DNA of 7,776 nt from an uncultured Sphingomonadales bacterium (GTDB lineage: Bacteria > Pseudomonadota > Alphaproteobacteria > Sphingomonadales > Sphingomonadaceae), in contig CAIPWG010000374.1 of assembly GCA_903868655.1 (NCBI GenBank), positions 1 to 7,776 on the forward strand, read 5' to 3'. Each line of letters starts with the position of its first letter. The stretch's first letter is position 1. Made by a program: the position numbers and the translations under genes. The notes beneath the pieces were generated by a model, which was given only the letters and a program-made list of their open reading frames with translations, had not been told where the DNA came from and did no database searches. Below, piece after piece: positions 1-6,508 of the stretch.

Positions 1-1477
1 ATTTCCACTGATCATCGAATTTGTATTCGTCTTGTGCAAAGAACGCAAAGCTTGAGGTCTTCTGATAGAACTCCACTTTTGGATCATACTGATCGAACGG
101 CGTTGCATATTGTGCGCCAAAGTGGCTTTCGATCGACATGGCATAGGCGCCGGCCACCAGATAATTTTTGCCAAAGGTGGCAGCCGCGCGAAGCTCTTCG
201 GACACCTGATTGGTCCGGTCTTTCTGGGAAAAAATCGTACCCGGGGCATAACACGTAACCGAAGTCAGACCTGGGCATGGACCCGGGGTATAGCTCGCGC
301 CCTGAACATAAGGAAATTCGGGCTGGCTATCGCCCATTTCGTTGTAGAACTTGTTGACGTACTGATAATCCGTGATCGACGTCACATCAAACGCGCCGAG
401 CTTTGCGTCCATCCGGTATGTCGCCCCGAAAAACTGGCGCTCGACCCCCGGATTGCCGGTGGCCGCAATCGACCAGGGGTCGCCACCCTGCACAGCAATG
501 ACTGCCTTGTTATAGTAGCCCGTCGCCATCGCACCCGGGGTGTTGCCGTTGTAGGCGCTCCAATAGCTGCAAACCTGATTGGCGGGCAGATTTTCGCCCT
601 GGAAATTGGCATTGGGACACGATGGCGACAACGAATACATCGCTGCCTGCCGCTCGTGATCGGCCTCGGTATAGCGCAGGGTCAGCTTGGCGCTGAAATC
701 CGATGACGGCGTCCATTTGAAAATACCGCGGAGTGCCCAGTGGTTGTTGGCACCACGGTTGGGCTGTCCGGGCAGGATATCTTTGATGTACCCATCATCC
801 TTGTCGACGATGCCGGCGATCCGCACGTCCAGATCCTTGGCGATCTGACCCTGGAGCGCGCCTTCGAGCGTTGTCTGGTTGAAGCTACCGTATGTCGCCG
901 AGATATACCCTTCGGTGTTGTCGCGCGGTTGGGTCGAAATGAATTGCACCGCGCCGCCGGTGGCATTGCGGCCAAACAATGTGCCCTGCGGTCCGCGCAG
1001 CGCTTCAGTCCGAGCAAGGTCGAAAATCGGAAAACCGGCCGTGGCCATCGACGAGGCGTAACTGTCGTCCTGATAGACCGCGACCGGCGGTTCCTGCTCG
1101 TCACCATAATCGTTTTGCGCGATCCCGCGCATGTTGAACACGACTTGCGATGAAGCGTAAGCGTTGAAGCGCAAATTGGGGATGGCGCGCACGATATCGG
1201 TCGCATTGGTGATATTGAGGTTTTTGATCGTTTCCTTGTCGAGCACCGTGATTGCAATGCCGACATCTTTCAGCTTTTGCTCGCGCCGCTGCGCAGTGAC
1301 GACGATATCGGGATTGGCTTGTGCCGCAACAGCATCGGCCGGCGGCGGCGCAGCTTGCGCCCATGCAACACCCGGCGCGATCCCGGCCAGCGCGACCCCC
1401 GCAAACAGGCGTACCAAAGTCGTGCGACGGGAAGCCAACGCAAATCGCGCGGCCCGTGAATGCATCGTGCTGGTCAT
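1..1477 (-). CDS. TonB-dependent outer-membrane receptor, N-terminal part (3' end outside window)
   Basis: This gene encodes a ligand-gated outer-membrane beta-barrel that imports a substrate using energy from TonB/ExbBD. The reading frame is open from the ATG at 1477 to the left edge, giving 492 codons; full receptors are usually 700-900 residues, so the rest of the barrel is missing. Residues 1-40 look like a signal peptide: Arg-rich start, hydrophobic LFAGVALAGIAPGVAWA, likely cleavage after AWA. A TonB-box-like DIVVTAQRREQKLKDV lies at 57-72. The plug domain runs to about 185 and includes IPNL at 99-102, NMRGI at 115-119 and LRGPQGTLFGRNATGGAV at 160-177. Barrel strands follow. Two cysteine pairs, C287/C303 and C401/C409, fall in stretches that look like surface loops. 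The start is supported by AGGGGA seven bases upstream; a second in-frame ATG lies four codons inside. The ligand is unknown. Divergence from a PQQ dehydrogenase suggests, but does not show, that its ligand is related to that enzyme's substrate. Confidence 0.93.
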   Translation of the reverse strand, partial: MTSTMHSRAARFALASRRTTLVRLFAGVALAGIAPGVAWAQAAPPPADAVAAQANPDIVVTAQRREQKLKDVGIAITVLDKETIKNLNITNATDIVRAIPNLRFNAYASSQVVFNMRGIAQNDYGDEQEPPVAVYQDDSYASSMATAGFPIFDLARTEALRGPQGTLFGRNATGGAVQFISTQPRDNTEGYISATYGSFNQTTLEGALQGQIAKDLDVRIAGIVDKDDGYIKDILPGQPNRGANNHWALRGIFKWTPSSDFSAKLTLRYTEADHERQAAMYSLSPSCPNANFQGENLPANQVCSYWSAYNGNTPGAMATGYYNKAVIAVQGGDPWSIAATGNPGVERQFFGATYRMDAKLGAFDVTSITDYQYVNKFYNEMGDSQPEFPYVQGASYTPGPCPGLTSVTCYAPGTIFSQKDRTNQVSEELRAAATFGKNYLVAGAYAMSIESHFGAQYATPFDQYDPKVEFYQKTSSFAFFAQDEYKFDDQWK

Positions 1478-1484
1478 GGACAAA

Positions 1485-1490
1485 TCCCCT
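1485..1490 (-). promoter_or_regulatory. Ribosome binding site of the TonB-dependent receptor
   Basis: Read on the minus strand, AGGGGA sits seven bases before the ATG at 1477. This spacing favours that ATG over the in-frame ATG at 1465. Confidence 0.6.
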
Positions 1491-1640
1491 AAAAAAGTCC
1501 TGCCGACCGTTTTTGATGGCTTTGGCAAGACGTGTATCCCCTTGATCGCGAAGAGTGCCAAAAACTGCCCTATCGGGCAAGCATATCCGCCACCCGACAC
1601 CGGCGCGGAAAACGATCCTGAAACACCGAGATTTATAATT

Positions 1641-1669
1641 ATATTACATTCAATCAATGCCTTGATCAA
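1641..1669 (-). promoter_or_regulatory. Candidate promoter for the receptor gene
   Basis: On the minus strand TTGATC (1669-1664) is followed after 17 bases by TAATAT (1646-1641), inside the AT-rich core. Both boxes match the sigma-70 consensus only partly. An overlapping TATAAT also occurs, but its spacing to the same -35 is about 20 bases, which is poor. The leader to the ATG would be about 155 bases. This is pattern-based only. Confidence 0.3.
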
Positions 1670-1695
1670 ATCCAGGCAGACTCGAGACCATAATT

Positions 1696-1723
1696 TTGAC
1701 TGATGTTTGCGATTATTTATCTT
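1696..1723 (+). promoter_or_regulatory. Candidate promoter for the dehydrogenase gene
   Basis: TTGACT at 1696-1701 and TATCTT at 1718-1723 are separated by 16 bases. The -35 box is a good match and the -10 box a fair one. A start near 1730 would leave a leader of about 180 bases before the ATG at 1910. It lies back to back with the candidate receptor promoter, so one regulator binding between them could control both genes. That is inference. Confidence 0.3.
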
Positions 1724-1792
1724 GTAACAAAAGGCCGAGCCCGCAAACCCGGCAGCAAATCATCCGCGGCATGAGAACGGATCTGCGTGGTT

Positions 1793-1800
1793 AAAGGAGG
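1793..1800 (+). promoter_or_regulatory. Strong Shine-Dalgarno-like sequence without a matching start
   Basis: AAAGGAGG is close to a perfect anti-16S match and the best such site before the dehydrogenase. No ATG, GTG or TTG lies 4-14 bases after it. The nearest downstream ATG (1831) is 30 bases away and opens only a nine-codon frame including its stop. The in-frame GTG at 1787 lies upstream of it. It may be chance, or part of a leader-level control. Confidence 0.3.
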
Positions 1801-1909
1801 CGCATCGGGGCCGATAACAAAGCGCGACGCATGCGGTTTGACTATAACGATGGCTAATGCCCGCGATAGGCGCTTGCCTTCGCGCGCATTCCGACAGAGT
1901 TTCTTGCAA

Positions 1910-4108
1910 ATGTCTTATTCGAATCTTCGCAGGGCCTCGCTCGGCCTCGTCTCCGTCCTTGCGCTGTGCAACGCAATGATCCTTCCCAGCTCTGCCTTGC
2001 ACGCAGGCATGTCCGACTTGTCGGCAGTGCCTTATCCCGTCGCGGCAGAACAATGGCCGTATGTCGGGGGTGATCAGGCCGGGACTTGGTTTTCAGCGTT
2101 GACCGACATCAACGACAGCAATGCCGGGCAACTCGGGCTTGCCTGGGCTTATGAAATGGGCACCGAACGCGGACAGGAAGCCACGCCGCTGGTGATCGAC
2201 GGGGTCATGTATACGTCGGGCGTCTGGGGTATCGTCTATGCGCTCGACGCGACTACAGGCAAATTGCTGTGGCAGTTCGATCCCGGGGTTGATCCGATGT
2301 CGGCACGCAATGCGTGCTGCGACACGGTCAATCGCGGGGTAGCCTATCGCGATGGCGCGGTATTCGTGGCATCAGAAGATGGGCGCCTCCATGCGCTCGA
2401 CGCCAAGACCGGCGCGGAAAAATGGACCGCTGACACCATCATCAACCGCAAGCAGGCCTATGCCTCCACCGGCGCGGTGGTCTTGACCAGCGACGCAGTG
2501 GTAATCGGCAATTCGGGTTCGGATCTCGGCGATGGATCGTCGCGCGGTTATATTTCGGCATGGGACATCAAGACAGGCGCGTTCAAATGGCGCTTTTTCA
2601 CGGTGCCCCCTGCCCCCGATCAGCCATTTGAACACCCCGAACTGGCACTTGCGGCAAAGTCCTGGGGGCCCAATCGCGATGGTAAATATCAAAACGGCGG
2701 TGCGGTGTGGGACGGCCTGTCCTATGACCCGCAGACTGATCAGATCGTGTTCGGAACAGCCAATGCCTCACCCTATTTGCGGGTAAAGACGGGCAGTGAA
2801 CGCCACGATGACTTGTTCAATGCATCGATCGTCGCAGTCAGCGCCAAGAATGGTCGAATGAACTGGTATTATCAGGAAACCCCGGGCGATTCCTGGGACT
2901 ATGACGCGGTGCAGAAATTCATTTTTGCCAATTTGCCATTCGGCGGCGAAACCCGTCGCGTGGTCATGCAGGCTTCGAAAAACGGTTTTTACTACACGCT
3001 CGACCTGAAAAGCGGCAAATTGCTGGCTGCCGATGCGTTTACGTATGTGAACTGGGCAAAGGGAGTCGATCTGGCGACCGGACGTCCGCAATTCACCGAA
3101 GTGGCCGACTATTCGCACAAGGCAAAGAATGTGTATCCTTCGTGGGCCGGTGGCCACACGTGGAACCCGATGTCTTTCAGCCCGCGCACCGGGCTGGTCT
3201 ATATCCCCTCGCTCGATGTGCCCAATGTGATTTTCAACATGGCAGGCAATGGCGGTGCGCTTAGCCATCTTGAAGGGTTCTTCAACGCGGATGGCATTAT
3301 CCCCGACGAAACTTACGACACCGCAGGCATGAAACGGTTGTTTGGGGCACTGCCGGAAAAGTCCGAGTTGCAGAAGGAGCGCCCCGGCACCAAGCTGGTT
3401 CGTGAAATCCTGAAAGCCTGGGACCCGGTCACGCGCAAAGTGGTGTGGCAACACGTCACATCCGAAGGCAACCGCGGCTATGACGGCGGCGTGTTGTCGA
3501 CTGCGGGCAACATCGTGGTGCAGGGGCGTGGCGATGGCACGCTGTGGATCTACAACGCCACCACCGGCCAACCGATCAAGTCGATCCAGACCGGCAGCCA
3601 CATCATGGCCGCCCCGATGACGTACAAGGTCAAGGGCGTGCAATATGTCGCGGTACAGACCGGTTACGGCGGGTCCGGCATCAGTTTCCCGATCCCGCCC
3701 TCCAGCGCCGCATACCTGAACCAGAACACCAATCGTATTCTGGTATTCAAGCTGGGTGGCGGCGCAGTTCCCCCACCGGACAAGCGGGTCAACCCGTTCG
3801 ATTATCCCGAACCGCCAAAGTTCACCGCGACCGCGGCGATGATCGCCCATGGTGAGGAAAAGTTCACCGAATATTGCTCGCGTTGCCACGGTTTTGGCCC
3901 GGGTGTCGCGCCTGACCTGTCGCGCCTGCCAACCGAAATCCACGAGATGTTCAACGACGTCGTGCTGAAAGGCACTTTGGCGCAGCTTGGGATGGCTCCG
4001 CTCAACGACCTTGTCACCAAGGATGATGTCGACGCGATCCACGCCTACTTGATCGATCAGCAACGTCAGGGCTACGAAGCGCAACACAAGAAGACGGCCA
4101 GCAAATAA
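1910..4108 (+). CDS. Periplasmic PQQ-dependent quinohaemoprotein alcohol dehydrogenase (propeller plus C-terminal cytochrome c)
   Basis: This enzyme oxidises an alcohol in the periplasm with pyrroloquinoline quinone and passes electrons to its own haem c, then to the respiratory chain. It is 732 residues from the chosen ATG. Residues 1-33 form a Sec signal peptide (NLRR, hydrophobic core, ALHA). The propeller spans about 45-610. It has the adjacent-cysteine disulfide C136-C137 in NACCDTVNRG, typical of PQQ alcohol dehydrogenases, N285 as a likely metal ligand, the likely catalytic D330 in PGDSWDYD, and K357 in SKNG. After a Pro-rich linker (about 616-635), the cytochrome c domain carries CSRCH at 656-660 and M695 in LGMAPL as the likely axial ligand. 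Size and order fit type II quinohaemoprotein alcohol dehydrogenases. Two oddities are D332, two after the catalytic Asp, and D205 where relatives have a metal-binding Glu. In-frame starts at 1787 (GTG) and 1850 (ATG) are possible, but 1910 gives the cleanest signal peptide. The substrate cannot be told. No PQQ synthesis genes are in the window. Confidence 0.93.
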   Translation: MSYSNLRRASLGLVSVLALCNAMILPSSALHAGMSDLSAVPYPVAAEQWPYVGGDQAGTWFSALTDINDSNAGQLGLAWAYEMGTERGQEATPLVIDGVMYTSGVWGIVYALDATTGKLLWQFDPGVDPMSARNACCDTVNRGVAYRDGAVFVASEDGRLHALDAKTGAEKWTADTIINRKQAYASTGAVVLTSDAVVIGNSGSDLGDGSSRGYISAWDIKTGAFKWRFFTVPPAPDQPFEHPELALAAKSWGPNRDGKYQNGGAVWDGLSYDPQTDQIVFGTANASPYLRVKTGSERHDDLFNASIVAVSAKNGRMNWYYQETPGDSWDYDAVQKFIFANLPFGGETRRVVMQASKNGFYYTLDLKSGKLLAADAFTYVNWAKGVDLATGRPQFTEVADYSHKAKNVYPSWAGGHTWNPMSFSPRTGLVYIPSLDVPNVIFNMAGNGGALSHLEGFFNADGIIPDETYDTAGMKRLFGALPEKSELQKERPGTKLVREILKAWDPVTRKVVWQHVTSEGNRGYDGGVLSTAGNIVVQGRGDGTLWIYNATTGQPIKSIQTGSHIMAAPMTYKVKGVQYVAVQTGYGGSGISFPIPPSSAAYLNQNTNRILVFKLGGGAVPPPDKRVNPFDYPEPPKFTATAAMIAHGEEKFTEYCSRCHGFGPGVAPDLSRLPTEIHEMFNDVVLKGTLAQLGMAPLNDLVTKDDVDAIHAYLIDQQRQGYEAQHKKTASK

Positions 4109-4140
4109 TCTGGCTGGCTGGTGGGGGTTTACCAAAACGC

Positions 4141-5514
4141 ATGTCACACGACGCAACGCTCGCGCACTCGCTCAAACCGCGTCATGTGACGATGATTTCG
4201 ATCGGCGGCATTATTGGCGCCGGGATTTTTGTAGGATCGAGCACCGCGATCCATATTGCGGGCCCGGCCGTGCTCGCGACGTATTTTCTCTGCGGACTGC
4301 TTGTGTTCGTGATCATGCGAATGCTGGGTGAAATGGCCATGGCGCGCCCCGGGGTCGGGTCGTTTACCGGTTACACCTCGCTCGGGCTCGGGCCCTGGGC
4401 CGGGTTCACCAACGCCTGGCTCTATTATTATTTCTGGGTGACAACGATCGCGTTTGAAGCGCTGGCCGGGGCCGACATGCTGGCCACGCTGGTCGCTGTG
4501 CCGGCGTGGATATTGGCTGCACTGCTGATCGTGGTGATGACCGGGGTCAATCTGCTGTCGGTTAAGGCCTATGGCGAATTCGAACTGTGGTTCGCCAGTT
4601 TCAAAGTGGTAACCATCATTGGATTTATCACGCTGGGACTGGGTTATATCTTCGGCTTTGGTCCCGGACCGGCTGCCCTGGCTGGTCAGATCGCATCGCA
4701 TGGCGGGATTGTCCCCAATGGTTTCGGCGCAATCTTTCTGGCTGTACCCACCGTCATTTTTTCGATGATGGGCAGCGAAGTGGCAACGATTGCTGCGGTC
4801 GAAACCGAAGACCCGGCAACCAATGTCGTGCGATCTGCGCGCACGGTGGCGCTGCGCATCATGTTTTTCTACATTGGCTCGATCGCGGTGATCCTCGCAA
4901 TCCTGCCGTGGGGTTCGGCAATCGAGGGGTCTTCGCCCTTCATCGCCGCACTGCGTGTGGTGCATGTGCCTTATGCCGAAACCGTGATTACCGCCGTGGT
5001 GTTCACCGCGATCGTGTCTTGCCTCAATTCGGCGATCTATGTGACGTCACGCATGCTCTACGAGATGGGTCAGCGTGGCGATGGGCCGGCATCCTTTGCC
5101 AAGACTTCCAACCGCAAGGTGCCTGACCGGGGCATTTTCATCTCGGCGCTGCTTGGCTTTGCGGTCGTGATCACTGCAATCATTTCGCGCAAGGGCATCT
5201 ATGCCTTTCTGCTGCAGTCAGCAGGCGCAACAATCCTGTTTGTCTATTTGTTGATTATCCTGTCGCAGATCAAACTGCGTCGCAGACTTGAAGCCGCGGG
5301 CGAAACCTTGCCAGTGAAAGTATGGCTGTTTCCTTACGTCAGCCTGGCCGCTGCGGCAGGAATTGTGGCGGTGCTGGTCATGATGCTGGTCATGCCGGAC
5401 CAGCGCACAGAGGTTGAACTGTCGGCAGGTGTATTCGTGTTGTGCGTGGCAATTTACGCAGCTTTCGTGCAGCGCAACCGTGCCGGTGGCCTGTATGGGA
5501 AGACCATTCATTAA
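4141..5514 (+). CDS. Amino acid permease, GabP/AroP-type APC transporter
   Basis: This inner-membrane transporter of the amino acid-polyamine-cation superfamily probably brings an amino acid into the cell by proton symport. It is 457 residues, the usual length, with about 12 hydrophobic segments near 18-38, 42-62, 87-110, 120-140, 153-173, 196-216, 238-258, 283-303, 332-350, 356-376, 397-417 and 426-444. The first helix has SIGGIIGAGIFVGSS, preceded by LKPRHVTM, as in GABA permeases. MGSEVATIAAVETEDP (210-225) and LNSAIYVTSRMLYEMGQRGD (295-314) are conserved loop signatures of the same subfamily. From memory of E. coli GabP these blocks match it well, so GABA or a similar small amino acid is a fair guess; aromatic or other amino acids are possible. 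It starts 32 bp after the dehydrogenase stop, suggesting co-transcription. Its ribosome site is weak: GGTGGGGG, more than ten bases upstream. Confidence 0.9.
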   Translation: MSHDATLAHSLKPRHVTMISIGGIIGAGIFVGSSTAIHIAGPAVLATYFLCGLLVFVIMRMLGEMAMARPGVGSFTGYTSLGLGPWAGFTNAWLYYYFWVTTIAFEALAGADMLATLVAVPAWILAALLIVVMTGVNLLSVKAYGEFELWFASFKVVTIIGFITLGLGYIFGFGPGPAALAGQIASHGGIVPNGFGAIFLAVPTVIFSMMGSEVATIAAVETEDPATNVVRSARTVALRIMFFYIGSIAVILAILPWGSAIEGSSPFIAALRVVHVPYAETVITAVVFTAIVSCLNSAIYVTSRMLYEMGQRGDGPASFAKTSNRKVPDRGIFISALLGFAVVITAIISRKGIYAFLLQSAGATILFVYLLIILSQIKLRRRLEAAGETLPVKVWLFPYVSLAAAAGIVAVLVMMLVMPDQRTEVELSAGVFVLCVAIYAAFVQRNRAGGLYGKTIH

Positions 5515-5584
5515 AACGATTGCATAGAACGGCTAATTGCTTGGCAGAGCCCTCCTCCCCGTGCCAGTGATGGTGCACAAGGCT

Positions 5585-5593
5585 GAAGGGGAA
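5585..5593 (+). promoter_or_regulatory. Ribosome binding site of the ROK kinase
   Basis: GAAGGGGAA ends a few bases before the ATG at 5600; counted from AAGGGGA the spacing is seven bases. It decides the start: the longer in-frame option from a TTG at 5537 adds 21 residues that lie outside the ROK fold. Confidence 0.65.
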
Positions 5594-5599
5594 TGTGCG

Positions 5600-6508
5600 A
5601 TGCAAAGCCAGCAAGGCGGGTTGATTGGTGCAATCGAGGCGGGTGGCACCAAATTCATCTGCGCGCTGGCGCAAGTCGACGGCACGATCCTGGCAAGGGC
5701 ACGGATCGATACGCGCACGCCCACCGAATGCTTTCCCGAAGTCACGGCGTTTTTCCGAGCGGCAGAGGTTGATCATGGCCCAATCGCAGCGTTTGGCGTG
5801 GCGAGCTTTGGCCCGATTGACATCGACCCGGCCTCACCTGCTTATGGCACGTTCACCACGACGCCCAAGCCAGGCTGGCAAGGCGCACGGTTCCACGATC
5901 TGCTCGATCCGTTTGATACGCCATTTGTCGTCGACACCGATGTCAATGGCGCTGCCCTTGGCGAATGGTTGCAGGGCGCAGGTCAGGGCGCGCGATCACT
6001 GGCCTATACCACGATTGGCACCGGGGTCGGCACTGGCGTATTGCGTGATGGCCGCTCTTTGATGGGTTTTTCGCATTACGAGATGGGGCATATCCATCCC
6101 GCGCACGATCGGGCGCGTGATCCGTTTGATGGTGTGTGCCCTTATCACGGCAATTGTCTCGAAGGGCTGGCCGCGGGACCGGCCATCCTCAAACGCTGGG
6201 GCACCAGCCTCGATCATCTGGCCGACGATACGGACAAGCTAGACCTGATTGGCGGCTATATCGCCGATCTGGCGGCCAATCTGGTGCTGATGCATATGCC
6301 TGACCGACTGATCTTTGGCGGCGGGGTGAGCAAGGCTCCCGGGCTGATCGACGTCGTACGCCGCCGCACGGCTGCCCGTCTGAATGGCTATGTCAGCCAT
6401 CCCCTGCTCGATGCAGGACTGGAAAACTATATCGTTACGCCGGGGCTTGGCGATGATGCGGGCATTGTTGGCGCGATCGAATTGGGACGGCAGGCATTAT
6501 CGCGCTGA
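5600..6508 (+). CDS. ROK-family sugar kinase, fructokinase type
   Basis: This is a cytoplasmic ATP-dependent hexokinase-like enzyme, most likely phosphorylating fructose to fructose-6-phosphate (EC 2.7.1.4). It is 302 residues, the normal length for bacterial ROK fructokinases such as B. subtilis YdhR/GmuE. The N-terminal phosphate-binding loop is IEAGGTK (12-18). The catalytic base is probably D114 in VDTDVNGAALGE. The second phosphate/adenosine segment TTIGTGVGTG spans 137-146. The ROK zinc site is visible as H164 in MGHIHP with C180, H183 and C186 in VCPYHGNCLEG. IFGGGV near the C-terminus is the adenosine motif. No key residue is missing, so it should be active. Fructose specificity is inferred from similarity; mannose or another hexose is possible. 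It lies 85 bp after the permease, with its own ribosome site, and has no obvious chemical link to the alcohol dehydrogenase. Its last 12 bp overlap the convergent gene. Confidence 0.9.
   Translation: MQSQQGGLIGAIEAGGTKFICALAQVDGTILARARIDTRTPTECFPEVTAFFRAAEVDHGPIAAFGVASFGPIDIDPASPAYGTFTTTPKPGWQGARFHDLLDPFDTPFVVDTDVNGAALGEWLQGAGQGARSLAYTTIGTGVGTGVLRDGRSLMGFSHYEMGHIHPAHDRARDPFDGVCPYHGNCLEGLAAGPAILKRWGTSLDHLADDTDKLDLIGGYIADLAANLVLMHMPDRLIFGGGVSKAPGLIDVVRRRTAARLNGYVSHPLLDAGLENYIVTPGLGDDAGIVGAIELGRQALSR

Larger units (their letters stand above)
1478..1909. other. Divergent intergenic control region and dehydrogenase leader
   Basis: This is about 430 bp between two divergent starts, with no convincing gene in it. 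The part from about 1628 to 1730 is clearly richer in A and T than the rest of the window and holds candidate promoters for both directions. The part from about 1735 to 1909 would be a long 5' leader for the dehydrogenase. It contains a strong Shine-Dalgarno-like sequence at 1793-1800 without a start codon at the right distance, and a nine-codon open frame, MRFDYNDG, at 1831-1857. No recognisable riboswitch or clear operator was found. Confidence 0.6.

Noticed and set aside
110..706. A 198-codon plus-strand frame inside the receptor region.
   Set aside because: The opposite strand encodes an unbroken TonB-dependent receptor with signal peptide, TonB box and plug motifs; this frame has no recognisable features.
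1762..1782. Inverted repeat ATCCG...CGGAT in the leader.
   Set aside because: A five-base stem with an eleven-base loop is too weak to call an operator or terminator in this composition.
1838..1868. TTGACT at 1838-1843 as a second promoter -35 box.
   Set aside because: No acceptable -10 box lies 15-19 bases downstream.
1787..1909. Extending the dehydrogenase to the GTG at 1787 or the ATG at 1850.
   Set aside because: Both add an Arg-rich stretch before a good signal peptide that starts naturally at 1910, and neither has a ribosome site at a proper distance. They remain possible, so the ambiguity is recorded as a finding.
4109..4140. Possible terminator between dehydrogenase and permease.
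   Set aside because: The 32 bp gap has CTGGCTGGCTGG and a G run but no stem-loop followed by a T run.
2768..4156. A 462-codon open frame on the minus strand, antisense to the dehydrogenase.
   Set aside because: It lies wholly opposite a gene with clear motifs, its translation is rich in Arg, His, Asp and Gly without domain signatures, and it has no supported ribosome site. Long antisense frames are expected in GC-rich coding DNA.
4144..4965. A 273-codon minus-strand frame opposite the permease.
   Set aside because: The translation is a His/Arg/Asp/Gln-rich low-complexity product with no membrane or domain pattern, as expected of a shadow of a hydrophobic gene.
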